A stretch of 64,000 bases of DNA from Microcoleus sp. FACHB-68 (GTDB taxonomy: Bacteria; Cyanobacteriota; Cyanobacteriia; Cyanobacteriales; Oscillatoriaceae). The position numbers and the translations under genes are program-made. The stretch is taken from contig NZ_JACJOT010000001.1 in NCBI RefSeq assembly GCF_014695715.1, positions 1 through 64,000 of the forward strand, written 5' to 3'. Below, piece by piece: positions 27,009 through 35,888 of the stretch; the stretch's first letter is position 1; each line of letters starts with the position of its first letter. The notes below the pieces were generated by a model. It had not been told where the DNA came from and ran no database searches. It saw only the letters and a program-made list of their open reading frames with translations.

Positions 27009-27142
27009 GTCAAAGTCCGTCCAGATTTAACTTTACCACAGAACATCAAGTCTTGACGGATTTGACTGGTTAAATATGTCTGTATGCGATTCCTTGACCT
27101 GTTAATTGGCAGGTGTTAGCGTCAAATTGTCCAGAATTTAAC
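27009..27142 (+). promoter_or_regulatory. Repeated candidate operators upstream of the winged-helix gene
   Basis: GTCAAAGTCCGTCCAGATTT then AAC (27009-27031) recurs as GTCAAATTGTCCAGAATTTA then AC (27121-27142), the latter touching the AAGGAG ribosome binding site. GTCCAGA also occurs at 26965-26971 in the repeat-flanked spacer. ACCTG (27097-27101) and CAGGT (27110-27114) form an inverted repeat between them. TTGACG, TTGACT and TTGACC offer -35-like elements. Autoregulation by the small protein is a plausible reading. Confidence 0.4.
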
Positions 27143-27154
27143 AAGGAGAGCTAT

Positions 27155-27352
27155 ATGAGCATCAAAAAGCGTGTCCACGAACTTTTGTCAGACGGACAAC
27201 CTCACTCAGTCCCTGAGCTAGTGGCAGTTTCTCATCGGTTTAGCGCTGCTATTTTTTCACTTCGTGAGGAAGGATATATGATTCACACAATCCGGGTTGG
27301 CCACAACCAGTATCAATATCAAATGCCACAAGAACAGAAGCAAAGCGCTTAG
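27155..27352 (+). CDS. Small winged-helix DNA-binding protein inside the cas operon
   Basis: The 65-residue protein starts at ATG 27155, 6 nt after AAGGAG (27143-27148). The sequence KKRVHELLSDGQPHSVPELV, SHRFSAAIFSLREEGYMI and NQYQYQMP follows a three-helix plus wing pattern, like small helix-turn-helix proteins of phages (HTH_39-like). It is not a standard type I-D component. It lies on the operon strand between the degenerate repeats and cas10d and is likely a local regulator. The fold call rests on pattern only. Confidence 0.65.
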   Translation: MSIKKRVHELLSDGQPHSVPELVAVSHRFSAAIFSLREEGYMIHTIRVGHNQYQYQMPQEQKQSA

Positions 27353-27689
27353 TTTTTTTTGGGACTCTCTATTTCTTAGAGAGTCCGCACATCAAGCGGG
27401 TAAAAAGGGAAGCCTATCAGTAGCTTGCGGCATTAAGTTCAGGCGTAGGTAATCTCAACCCCCTGACGCTATAAAGGAAAACTTGATAGCAGACGGCTGG
27501 TTAAGTCACTTAGCAAAATAACTTGAATGTTCTCAAACGTTCTGTTCTTTAATAGCTTCCCTTTTCTTTATGATTTTGGTTTTTTAGTTTAATATTTAGG
27601 GAGACAATCGCCTATTTTTAAAGCTTTATAGCAATACCCTTTTTATGCGCGAAAAATTACTAATTACTTAAATTTTGTTGAGATTAAAA
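27353..27689 (+). other. Intergenic between winged-helix gene and cas10d, structured
   Basis: After a T8 run, GGACTCTCT (27362-27370) pairs with AGAGAGTCC (27378-27386); the T run precedes the stem, so this is not a classical terminator. AAAAGGGAAGC (27403-27413) is perfectly complementary to GCTTCCCTTTT (27555-27565), and the pairing extends as TAT/ATA past one bulged C. The enclosed ~140 nt could be a structured RNA or a 5' leader element of cas10d. No ORF of note. Confidence 0.4.
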
Positions 27690-30600
27690 ATGGCTAAAAA
27701 AAGCAAAAAATTAAACGAAGAAGGACATCAGCTATCTTTGTTCGATCAAGACCCAGAAATAGATAATAATCTAGCCGAGGAATCAGAAGATAACTGGACA
27801 CCCGATGAAAATGAAGATGATGGGTTTGGTGAACCCTCAGAGCGCACGGTTGAACCGGCTCGGACTGAGTTACTAACTCTGCAACTCTTGCGGGAAGCTA
27901 TTCAGGCGCAAAATCCTGATGATCCGGTAATGACAGACTTTGCAGAATATGTATTGCCAAATTTGCTGCGAGTTGCGATTGGTGTAACTGCCAAAGGTGG
28001 TAAGTTTTTTGATGAGCTAGATCGCAAACATGAAGCTGAAGGGAAAGATAAAGTTAGACGGGATAATGCTGCGGATCAATCCCTCAATACTCACTTGTTG
28101 AATGGGTTATTTCCGGCAAATTTAATTGAGCAACGCTTGGAAAAAATGGATACCACTGTGCGGCGGGTGGTGCGAGAGCGAGAACGCCGGCTCTTGGTTG
28201 CGGGATTTATTTTGCATGACTTTGAGAAATTCCCAGGCGCTCCAGAAAATTGTCGGCAGCTTTCGATTGAACAGCATCGGCAAATGATTGATGAAAAGGT
28301 GCAGCAACTGGGTTTAGATCGCTTTATCAATCCTGACGATTCCGCAGCCTATAAAAACTATCTTGACGATTTACTGTGTCTGGCATACAACGCTCAACGT
28401 CGGTGGGATACTAACTGGAATTTTTCAGAATTTGGGTTAAATCCTGCTTTGAATGACCGGACGCTGGTTTGCCTTTGCAATTTAACTTGCTTGGCAGATT
28501 CTCTCGCCTCTATTATCAAACATCCCCAAGATGCAGAAAATACACGACTGTACGAATTACTTCACGCTTTAAGTGATGGAAAGCTGAAATTTACTTATCA
28601 CAGCATTGCTGAAAATCGAGGCGTCCTGACAAATGTGGTGAATAATGCCTTGATGGAGGCTCACACCGATTTAAATTCTGATGATTGCACTTACTACGAG
28701 CCTTTGTTGTTTTTAACAACTGGTGTAATTTATTTAGCGATAAAAGACGCACCGCCGGTGCCGGTGGAAACGTTACCAGAAAGAGTGGTAAGCAAGATTA
28801 AGCAATTATGTGCCGGTCAGTTACGCCGACGACAAACCGGCTTCGGCAGAGACGGTAAAGGCATGAAGTATGCCGAATATTACAGCTTGTTTTTTGATGA
28901 CGCGGATTTAATGCGAGTGGCGTTAGATGCAACTTTGCGAATTCTCAATCCTAAAAAAGATTCGGTTGCGGAAAGCCGCAGCGAGAACCTGATAAAATTT
29001 CAACAAGAAATGGGGGTTTTGCCGGCAGATTACGATTTTTCCTTTACTGATGATATCCGGATCGATCAAATCGCAGAATTTGGCGACTTATTGAGCCGGA
29101 AGATTTGGGGAGAAAGGGTAAATAAAATCGAAACTGCTTGCAAGCAAGATAAAAAGCTAGCTAAACTACCCGATCTGGATTTAGTTGTTGAAATTGCTAA
29201 TTTCTGGAATCTCTCAGAATACTTACCCCAAATTCGAGAAATTCAGCGAATTAACGAAAGTCTGAAGGAACAAAAACTCAAAGGTAACACTGGCGGTGTT
29301 CCTTACGAATGGTATTACTTGGCAGCAAAATATCTAGAACATCATCCAGGCGTAGAAGATGTGCGGGAAATTTGTGAACCAACGATCACCCATGTCGCAC
29401 AGCTTATTGCACCGCTTGTCTCATCGTATCAATTGCCGGATGGTTGGGATGACTTGCGCCGGTGGGTAGAACGAGTTGTGATGCTTCCGGGAAAAGCAGA
29501 ATTAAATTCTTCACCGGCAGAGATATTTCTAAATGAGCTAGCCTTCTATCAAGCTGCCAAAAAATCTGGACGGGGACGACAGTTAATTTGCTCAATTTCG
29601 CATTCACCGTACACCGTTACTGAGCAAATGGAATCATCGGTTTTGTTCACTCCGCAAGTTTATACAAATAAACAAATGCTGGGAGGGTCGAACGCAAAAC
29701 GCAATATTTCCAGCATTGCCGGCATTGAAATGATGCTGAGACAAATCTTGATGAACCAAACTCAGGCAGTGGGCAAAAAATTTGAAGATGGTAAGTACCG
29801 CTACCTCTACTTTTATCCTACCTATTACTTCACTCCAGAAACTAACAAATTTCTGCAAAAAGCCTACCAAAATATTGCTCAAACTCGGTTTGATACAAAG
29901 CTTCGCAATCACTTTATCAGCAAGGATTTGCAGGCTAATTTTGAAAAAGACCATTATCAAAGAGTCGATGGCTTTATCATTGATGAAAAAATAGATCATA
30001 GTCAAGACCGTACCTTTAAACTATCTTACCCAGAAGACCAGCCTTTGACCTTCTATTTCATGGCAATGCCTCCGGGACGAGATGGAACGGATACAGAATC
30101 TTGGGTGATGCCGGCTTGGTTAGCCTTTGCTTTTCCAATGATTTTAGATGTAAAAACTGTAGTTTCTGAATCGCCAATTCCGCCATTTAATGATGGTTCC
30201 GAATTTGAGGAAAGCCTATTTCTTGACAGTGCGCCGCAAGCCTTCCGTGTTCTGATAAAAGGTGAGCGTTTCCGTTTAAATTACATTCTTGAAGGTTGGA
30301 CAGATGGCGAGAGACAATACCCAGCACCTTTAAAGGTTCTTACTGCTGCTTATGCCATTCATCTTGATGTCAACGCTCGCCAGGGTAAAACTGGTTATGA
30401 CCCTAACTGGGGGAAATTTTCCGAACTGGCTAAGGATCTTGAAACCAGTCCGCTTTACGTTTTTGCGTATCTAAATCGATGGGTTCGCAATCAAGGAGTT
30501 GAAACGGCTCGGATTGAGAAAATCAAACTGTATGCCCACCGCTTTTATCCTTGTTTTGATCCTTACGTTGAATTTGACGCTGAAACCGCAACATTAATGG

Positions 30601-31079
30601 TAAAAAATGAGGTTAAATCTAGCATGAACCATCCGAAGAAATTGACGGAACTATACTGCCGATTTTACCGCGCCAATAAGCGCTACAATCCCAAGGCAAA
30701 TGCAGTTTTAAAGCCGATAGATGTGGCGGCAGATACCCTTCTCAAAGCCGATCCAAGTTTTGAAGGCGAGGCATTAGTTCATGTAGTGGCGGCAGAAGTA
30801 TTTAAGTTAATGGATCGCGTTCGCGCTTCGCGTGCGGAAGGCTTTGCGGTGATAAGCAACCGAGAGGAAGAACGCGAAGCGATTTTAGATTTTGCTCGCT
30901 ACTTTGTTGTGGATGTATTTGAGCAAGCTTTTGCCGGCGATCGCGCTCGTTTAGCTGGCCGTCAGCTTAACTTGTACAAAGATACTTGCGAATTTTTATA
31001 TCGTTTGGAGAACGATAAATACAATAAAGCGCAAGACAACAAAAATGCCGAGGAAGAATCTGAGGCAACAGAGGAATAG
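27690..31079 (+). CDS. cas10d: Cas10d (Csc3), type I-D large subunit with HD nuclease
   Basis: This is the large subunit of the I-D effector. In I-D it also carries the HD nuclease that degrades target DNA with Cas3'. The HD motif is LLVAGFILHDFEKFPG, with further family context at LVCLCNLTCLADSLAS. The region RQLICSISHSPYTVTEQ to LMNQTQAVGKKFEDG is the palm-like core without GGDD, normal for Cas10d. The C-terminal ~200 residues are helical and acidic, ending EEESEATEE. I use ATG 27690 rather than TTG 27675. The acidic N-terminal ~60 residues look disordered. About 1129 residues. Confidence 0.9.
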   Translation: MAKKSKKLNEEGHQLSLFDQDPEIDNNLAEESEDNWTPDENEDDGFGEPSERTVEPARTELLTLQLLREAIQAQNPDDPVMTDFAEYVLPNLLRVAIGVTAKGGKFFDELDRKHEAEGKDKVRRDNAADQSLNTHLLNGLFPANLIEQRLEKMDTTVRRVVRERERRLLVAGFILHDFEKFPGAPENCRQLSIEQHRQMIDEKVQQLGLDRFINPDDSAAYKNYLDDLLCLAYNAQRRWDTNWNFSEFGLNPALNDRTLVCLCNLTCLADSLASIIKHPQDAENTRLYELLHALSDGKLKFTYHSIAENRGVLTNVVNNALMEAHTDLNSDDCTYYEPLLFLTTGVIYLAIKDAPPVPVETLPERVVSKIKQLCAGQLRRRQTGFGRDGKGMKYAEYYSLFFDDADLMRVALDATLRILNPKKDSVAESRSENLIKFQQEMGVLPADYDFSFTDDIRIDQIAEFGDLLSRKIWGERVNKIETACKQDKKLAKLPDLDLVVEIANFWNLSEYLPQIREIQRINESLKEQKLKGNTGGVPYEWYYLAAKYLEHHPGVEDVREICEPTITHVAQLIAPLVSSYQLPDGWDDLRRWVERVVMLPGKAELNSSPAEIFLNELAFYQAAKKSGRGRQLICSISHSPYTVTEQMESSVLFTPQVYTNKQMLGGSNAKRNISSIAGIEMMLRQILMNQTQAVGKKFEDGKYRYLYFYPTYYFTPETNKFLQKAYQNIAQTRFDTKLRNHFISKDLQANFEKDHYQRVDGFIIDEKIDHSQDRTFKLSYPEDQPLTFYFMAMPPGRDGTDTESWVMPAWLAFAFPMILDVKTVVSESPIPPFNDGSEFEESLFLDSAPQAFRVLIKGERFRLNYILEGWTDGERQYPAPLKVLTAAYAIHLDVNARQGKTGYDPNWGKFSELAKDLETSPLYVFAYLNRWVRNQGVETARIEKIKLYAHRFYPCFDPYVEFDAETATLMVKNEVKSSMNHPKKLTELYCRFYRANKRYNPKANAVLKPIDVAADTLLKADPSFEGEALVHVVAAEVFKLMDRVRASRAEGFAVISNREEEREAILDFARYFVVDVFEQAFAGDRARLAGRQLNLYKDTCEFLYRLENDKYNKAQDNKNAEEESEATEE

Positions 31080-31165
31080 TAGGGACGCAGCAATGCGGTG
31101 TCTCTATCCAAAGTACCCACTTGAAAATTTTTGCTCAAAAAATATCAATTCATTAGAGGTAAATT

Positions 31166-32194
31166 ATGGCTTTGCTAAAAACGGTTGATTCTAAAGCTTT
31201 CCATGACGAAATTCCCTACAAACCAATGGGAAAATACGCTCACTTTCTGACTGTGCGCGTCACAGAATCTTACCCGCTGTTTCAAACGGATGGCGAATTA
31301 AATAAAGCGCGAGTGCGTGCCGGCATTCAAGAAGCAAAACCGATTAGCCGGCTCACCATGTTTAAGCGCAAACAGTCCACCCCAGAGCGTTTAGTCGGTC
31401 GGGAATTGCTGCGGAATTACGGCTTGATGACAGCCGAAGATTGCGAATATAATGTTAAATTCGCCATGAATAATCCCGATTGCATTATTTACGGCTTTGC
31501 TATTGGTGACTCTGGTTCTGAGAAATCTAAGGTGGTTGTTGATACAGCGTTTTCAATTACAGGTTTTGATGAATCGCACGAAACTTTCACGCTCAATGCC
31601 CCTTTTGAAAATGGGACAATGGCATCTAAAGGGGAAGGAGATTCAAAAGTAGGGGAAGTGACTAGCCGAATTAACCAGCAAGATCACATTAAGCCCCAAG
31701 TTTTCTTTCCCAGCATCGTCACTCTAAAAGATCCAACTGAAGCTGGCTTTTTATACGTTTTCAACAACATTCTTCGCACCCGCCATTATGGGGCACAAAC
31801 AACGCGAACAGGGCGCGTGCGAAATGAGTTGGTCGGAGTTATTTTTGCGGATGGGGAAATTACAAGTAACCTGCGCTGGACTCAGGCAATTTACGATCAA
31901 TTGCAAAGTGAAGGAAAAATAAACTCCGCAGATCCGCTGAATGAAGATGATGCGCTAGCTGCTGCCAGAAGTACAATTCAAACCTTAATGTCCGAGGAAT
32001 TTATTGTGCATACAGATTTTTTGGGAGAGCAATTTTCTCCTTTGTTAAATGAGGTGAAAGCACTCACCGGCAGTGAAACCGGCATTCAAGCGATTTTGCA
32101 AAAAGCTGATGAAGAAGCAAAAGCTTATGCGAAAAAACACATCAAGCAAAAGCCTGAAGGGGAAAAAGCAAAAGCCGGCAAATCAGGAAAGTAA
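31166..32194 (+). CDS. csc2: Csc2 (Cas7), type I-D backbone subunit
   Basis: The 342-residue Csc2 forms the crRNA-binding filament of the I-D Cascade. It opens LLKTVDSKAFHDEIPYKPMGKYAHFLTVRVTESYPLFQTDG and contains NILRTRHYGAQTTRTGRVRNELVGVIFADGEI, the RRM-like Cas7 core. The Lys-rich tail (AKKHIKQKPEGEKAKAGKSGK) may contact RNA. It starts 87 bp after cas10d. Confidence 0.9.
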   Translation: MALLKTVDSKAFHDEIPYKPMGKYAHFLTVRVTESYPLFQTDGELNKARVRAGIQEAKPISRLTMFKRKQSTPERLVGRELLRNYGLMTAEDCEYNVKFAMNNPDCIIYGFAIGDSGSEKSKVVVDTAFSITGFDESHETFTLNAPFENGTMASKGEGDSKVGEVTSRINQQDHIKPQVFFPSIVTLKDPTEAGFLYVFNNILRTRHYGAQTTRTGRVRNELVGVIFADGEITSNLRWTQAIYDQLQSEGKINSADPLNEDDALAAARSTIQTLMSEEFIVHTDFLGEQFSPLLNEVKALTGSETGIQAILQKADEEAKAYAKKHIKQKPEGEKAKAGKSGK

Positions 32195-32205
32195 AGGTGA
32201 CAAAA

Positions 32206-32916
32206 ATGGCATTTATTTACCGATGTCAATTAGAACTTCACGACAGCCTTTACTTTGCAACTCGTGAAATTGGCCGGCTTTATGAAACTGAGCCGGTGAT
32301 TCACAACTACGCACTCTGCTATGCGCTGGGAATTGTGGATAGCGAAATCTACGCCACTACTGTTGCTGAAGAACATTCTTATCGCTATTTTTGCCCGGAA
32401 CAAGTGCCGAAATATCAGGAACACTTGACTCCGCTGAATCAAGCCGGCATTTATATCACTCCCGCTCGTTCTCTCAACCATACGGCAGTTTTGCATACCT
32501 GGAAATATGCTAACAATAACTATCATGTTGAGATGGAAAAAACTCAGAAGAATATTCCGAGTTTTGGACGTGCAAAAGAGATTGCAGCCGAGAGCAAGTT
32601 TGAGTTTTTTGTAATTAGCCGGCAAAAACCTCTGAAATTCCGTCGCTGGATTCGGTTGGGAAAGTGGGCGAGTAAGGCAGAAGTGAAAGTTGAGGAAACG
32701 CAAGAAGTGAATGCCTCAAGTTCTGAGGAAAACTTTTCTTTTGCTTATCCGCTCAATCCCCTTGATGTGATGTTTTCTCATCAAGTTTTGACTTACGACA
32801 CTGTGAATATGCCGCCGGTTAGTTTAATTCAAAATGTCAGAATGCAGGGTTATTTTTACCGCTTTAATGACAAGCTAAAACTGCCCGCACTCATGGAATA
32901 TCGCTTTACGGCTTAA
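32206..32916 (+). CDS. csc1: Csc1 (Cas5), type I-D
   Basis: This Cas5-type subunit holds the crRNA 5' handle. The N-terminus reads MAFIYRCQLELHDSLYFATREIGRLYETEPVIHNYALCYALG, characteristic of Csc1. The end holds MPPVSLIQNVRMQGYFYRFNDKLKLPALMEYRF. ATG 32206 is preferred to GTG 32197 because AAAGG (32192-32196) lies 9 nt upstream. 236 residues, with 11 nt between csc2 and this start. Confidence 0.88.
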   Translation: MAFIYRCQLELHDSLYFATREIGRLYETEPVIHNYALCYALGIVDSEIYATTVAEEHSYRYFCPEQVPKYQEHLTPLNQAGIYITPARSLNHTAVLHTWKYANNNYHVEMEKTQKNIPSFGRAKEIAAESKFEFFVISRQKPLKFRRWIRLGKWASKAEVKVEETQEVNASSSEENFSFAYPLNPLDVMFSHQVLTYDTVNMPPVSLIQNVRMQGYFYRFNDKLKLPALMEYRFTA

Positions 32917-32930
32917 TCGGGTGGGTTGGA

Positions 32931-32958
32931 GTTGGGTTTCGCTATTGCTCAACCCAAC
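32931..32958. repeat. REP-like inverted repeat between csc1 and cas6
   Basis: GTTGGGTT (32931-32938) and AACCCAAC (32951-32958) form a stem with a 12-nt loop. The same family appears at 44677-44700. It may process or stabilise the cas mRNA between csc1 and cas6. Confidence 0.6.
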
Positions 32959-32991
32959 CTACGGCTGAAACTTCACATGAAATAGATTAAT

Positions 32992-33840
32992 ATGCCTCAC
33001 AGCCTTGTCCTTAACTTACTTCCTCAATCACCGATTTCCCCGCAATACCTCACCGGCAGACATCTGCACGCTCTTTTTCTAACCCTTGTTAGCGCTGTTG
33101 ATCAACAGCTTGGTGACAATTTGCATAACGAAAAAAGTGAAAAAGCTTTCACCCTCAGTCCTTTGCAAATTAACGGACATCAGCGATTTTCTCACGGTAT
33201 TTATTCCCTGGAATGGGAATATCACAAACCGATTCCAGCCGGCACTCCTTGTTGGTGGCGTGTTTCCCTGTTGGATGATACTTTATTTAGCCGGCTGACT
33301 CCTTTGTGGCTAAATCTTAACCCTCAACAACCTTGGCACTTGGGACCGGCAGATTTACACATCACCGGCATCCTAGGCACTCCCCGATCTTCTCAACCTT
33401 GGGCAAATGCCACTACCTACGCTCAATTATACGAGCAAGCATCTGAGGTGGATCGCCAAATTGCCCTGACAATTTGTTCCCCAGCCGGCTTCCGTCAAGG
33501 ACAGTATGATTCTGCTTTGCCGACGCGAGAATGTGTTTTTGGTAGTCTTTTACACCGCTGGAATAAATACAGTGGCATCGAGTTTTCTGGGGAATTTTTA
33601 GAAAAGGTTTTTCCGAGTTTTTTCGATATTCGCACAGAAATGGTGGCCGATTCTCGGAGTAAATTTATTGGTTGTCTGGGAGAAATAAGCTATCGGATTT
33701 TAGGGGATGTAGAACCGCAAGCGATTAAGCAAATTAATGCGCTTGCAGATTTTGCACTTTACTGTGGAATTGGGCGAAAAACGCCGATGGGAATGGGAAT
33801 GATCCGTCGGGTAGGGGTACATACAAAAGTTCGCCCCTAG
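32992..33840 (+). CDS. cas6: Cas6 crRNA endonuclease
   Basis: Cas6 cuts the array transcript at the base of each repeat hairpin, here expected to leave an 8-nt ATTGAAAC handle. The 282-residue protein has the duplicated ferredoxin-like pattern (HALFLTLVSAVDQQLGDNLHN) and the C-terminal glycine-rich loop ALYCGIGRKTPMGMGMIRRV. A His near the N-terminus (TGRHLHALF) is a candidate catalytic residue. No Shine-Dalgarno sequence is evident. Read from ATG 32992. Confidence 0.88.
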   Translation: MPHSLVLNLLPQSPISPQYLTGRHLHALFLTLVSAVDQQLGDNLHNEKSEKAFTLSPLQINGHQRFSHGIYSLEWEYHKPIPAGTPCWWRVSLLDDTLFSRLTPLWLNLNPQQPWHLGPADLHITGILGTPRSSQPWANATTYAQLYEQASEVDRQIALTICSPAGFRQGQYDSALPTRECVFGSLLHRWNKYSGIEFSGEFLEKVFPSFFDIRTEMVADSRSKFIGCLGEISYRILGDVEPQAIKQINALADFALYCGIGRKTPMGMGMIRRVGVHTKVRP

Positions 33841-33880
33841 GGTAGGCGATAACTCACGTTCTATCAGGGAACGATTAATC

Positions 33881-34474
33881 ATGAATGATTTGAATGAGAT
33901 TCCAATTGCAGCGCTGAATCAATTTAGTTACTGCGCTCATCGCTGTTGGAGAATGTTCTGCGCCGGCGAATTTATTGATAACCATTACACCATCGAAGGA
34001 ACGAGTTTACATCAGCGAGTTCACACCCTGGGAGAGGGACACCGGCAGGAAGTTTGGCAAGTACGAGCAATTTGGTTGAAATCAGAACGCTATCAGTTAA
34101 TTGGTAAGGCGGATTTGATTGAAGAAAGTGACGGTTGCTTTTATCCGGTGGAGTACAAACGGGGGCAAACCGGCGATTGGGAAAATGATGAATTGCAAGT
34201 TTGCGCTCAAGCTTTGTGTTTGGAAGAAATGACCGGCAAGACGGTTGAACGTGGCTATGTTTACTACACGCACTCCCATCAAAGGGTGCCGGTGGAAATT
34301 ACGGAAGAAATGCGAAAGATGACGGTGGAAACGATTGAGGCGGTGCAGCAATTGCTGGAAACCGGCATCATGCCACCGGCAGTTTACTCCCAACGCTGCA
34401 AGGGATGCAGTTTGTATCAGCAATGTTTGCCACAAGCGGTGGCGAAGGTGAGCCGGTATCAGGAAGTGGGTTAA
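33881..34474 (+). CDS. cas4: Cas4 RecB-like nuclease
   Basis: This exonuclease trims prespacers and defines the PAM side with Cas1-Cas2. It has the iron-sulfur cysteines YCAHRCW near the N-terminus and QRCKGCSLYQQCLP at the C-terminus. The nuclease core is GKADLIEESDGCFYPVEYKRG (Asp, Glu-x-Lys), followed by ELQVCAQALCLEE. 197 residues. Confidence 0.92.
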   Translation: MNDLNEIPIAALNQFSYCAHRCWRMFCAGEFIDNHYTIEGTSLHQRVHTLGEGHRQEVWQVRAIWLKSERYQLIGKADLIEESDGCFYPVEYKRGQTGDWENDELQVCAQALCLEEMTGKTVERGYVYYTHSHQRVPVEITEEMRKMTVETIEAVQQLLETGIMPPAVYSQRCKGCSLYQQCLPQAVAKVSRYQEVG

Positions 34475-34491
34475 TAAAAAAGGAGGAAATC

Positions 34492-35493
34492 ATGGGAACG
34501 CTCTACATTACGAAAGAAGATGCGTTTATCGCTAAGGTTGATGAGCGGTTGTGTGTGAAATTGAATAAGGAAATCCTACAGGATGTACCGCTAATTAAGG
34601 TGGATGGGGTCGTGATTTTAGGACGGGCGACGATTTCACCGGCAGCGGTTATGGAATTGTTGCAACGGCATATTCCGCTTTCTTTTATGACCAGTGGCGG
34701 ACGTTATTTAGGCCGGCTGGAACCGGAGGTGACGAAGAATATTTTCGTTAGAAAAGCGCAGTGGCAGGCTGCCGGGGAGTCGGAAAAAGCAATTCAGGCG
34801 GTGCAGGCTTTTGTGCGGGGAAAGTTGAAAAATTATCGCCATATTTTGCAGAGATATCAGCGAGAAAATTCTACTTTGGATTTGAGTAAGGGAATTGAGC
34901 GGATAGAAACAGCGATCGCACCGATTAATAAAACCGATTCCGTTAATTCTTTACGGGGGTTAGAAGGTGCCGGCAGCGCCGCCTATTTTGGCTGTTTTAA
35001 CCGGCTGATCCGGGCAGATGGGTTCAGTTTTGAAGCGCGACGCCGACGCCCTCCGACTGATCCGGTGAATTCGCTATTGAGTTTGGGATATGCTTTGCTG
35101 CGCCACGATGTGCAGGGGGCGGTGAATATTGTTGGGTTTGATCCGTATTTGGGATATTTGCACGTCGAACGCTACGGGCGTCCCTCTTTGGCGCTAGATT
35201 TGATGGAAGAATTTAGGCCGGTGGTGGATGCGGTGGTGCTGGGTGCGATCAACAAGCGTGTGATTTCCCCCAATGATTTTACCGTTGAACCGCTGAGTGG
35301 GGCAGTTTCTCTCACGCCTGAAGGGTTGCGGACGTTTTTGCGCCTGTATGAACAAAAGAAACAGGTGAAATTTAAGCATCCGGTGATGGATCGCCAGTGT
35401 ACTTATCGAGAGGCATTTGAAATTCAATCTCGCTTGCTGGCGAAGTACCTGATGGGAGAGATTGAGAAATATCCGCCACTGCTGTTGAAGTAG
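34492..35493 (+). CDS. cas1: Cas1 integrase
   Basis: The metal-dependent integrase inserts spacers. The beta-domain start is MGTLYITKEDAFIAKVDERLCVK. The catalytic residues lie in LRGLEGAGSAAYFG (Glu), GFDPYLGYLHVERYGRPSLALDLMEEFRP (His and Asp). ATG 34492 has AAGGAGG just upstream; the open frame before it overlaps cas4 and has no better start. 333 residues. Confidence 0.95.
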   Translation: MGTLYITKEDAFIAKVDERLCVKLNKEILQDVPLIKVDGVVILGRATISPAAVMELLQRHIPLSFMTSGGRYLGRLEPEVTKNIFVRKAQWQAAGESEKAIQAVQAFVRGKLKNYRHILQRYQRENSTLDLSKGIERIETAIAPINKTDSVNSLRGLEGAGSAAYFGCFNRLIRADGFSFEARRRRPPTDPVNSLLSLGYALLRHDVQGAVNIVGFDPYLGYLHVERYGRPSLALDLMEEFRPVVDAVVLGAINKRVISPNDFTVEPLSGAVSLTPEGLRTFLRLYEQKKQVKFKHPVMDRQCTYREAFEIQSRLLAKYLMGEIEKYPPLLLK

Positions 35494-35506
35494 GGGGTGA
35501 GGGGCT

Positions 35507-35779
35507 GTGTTTGTTGTGGTGTCCTATGATGTTTCTGAGGATAAGCGGCGCACCAAAATCCACAAGGTGCTGAAGTCTTACGGGCAATGGGTTCAGTATT
35601 CAATTTTTGAGTGTGACTTGACGGAAACACAGTATGCTAGGCTGCGTTCGCGTCTGGCTAAGTTGATTAAAGCGCCGGAAGATAATATTCGATTTTATTT
35701 TCTATGCGCTTGCTGTGCCGGCAAGGTAGAAAGAATTGGGGGCGAGCCGGTGAGGGATACAACAGTGTTTTTTGCTTGA
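35507..35779 (+). CDS. cas2: Cas2
   Basis: The structural partner of Cas1 in spacer integration. The ferredoxin-like protein begins MFVVVSYDVSEDKRRTKIHKVLKSYGQWVQYSIFECDL, with the conserved Asp after the first strand. It uses GTG 35507, 13 nt after cas1. 90 residues. Confidence 0.93.
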   Translation: MFVVVSYDVSEDKRRTKIHKVLKSYGQWVQYSIFECDLTETQYARLRSRLAKLIKAPEDNIRFYFLCACCAGKVERIGGEPVRDTTVFFA

Positions 35780-35888
35780 GGTTATTGCGCGGATGGGTTG
35801 GTGTTTAGCAGAGATGGGGTGGAAAATCCGAGCTGAGTTCCTATGTTGTAAGAGTTAAAATTTTGTACTCTCTTAAAGGAAACAGCTA
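35780..35888 (+). promoter_or_regulatory. CRISPR leader
   Basis: The 109 bp between the cas2 stop and the first repeat is the expected leader, as the array has its intact repeats at this end and the damaged one at the far end. No clear promoter hexamers are seen. Confidence 0.6.

Noticed and set aside
27362-27386. Rho-independent terminator after the winged-helix gene
   Set aside because: The stem is good, but the T run comes before it on the plus strand and there is none after it on either strand.
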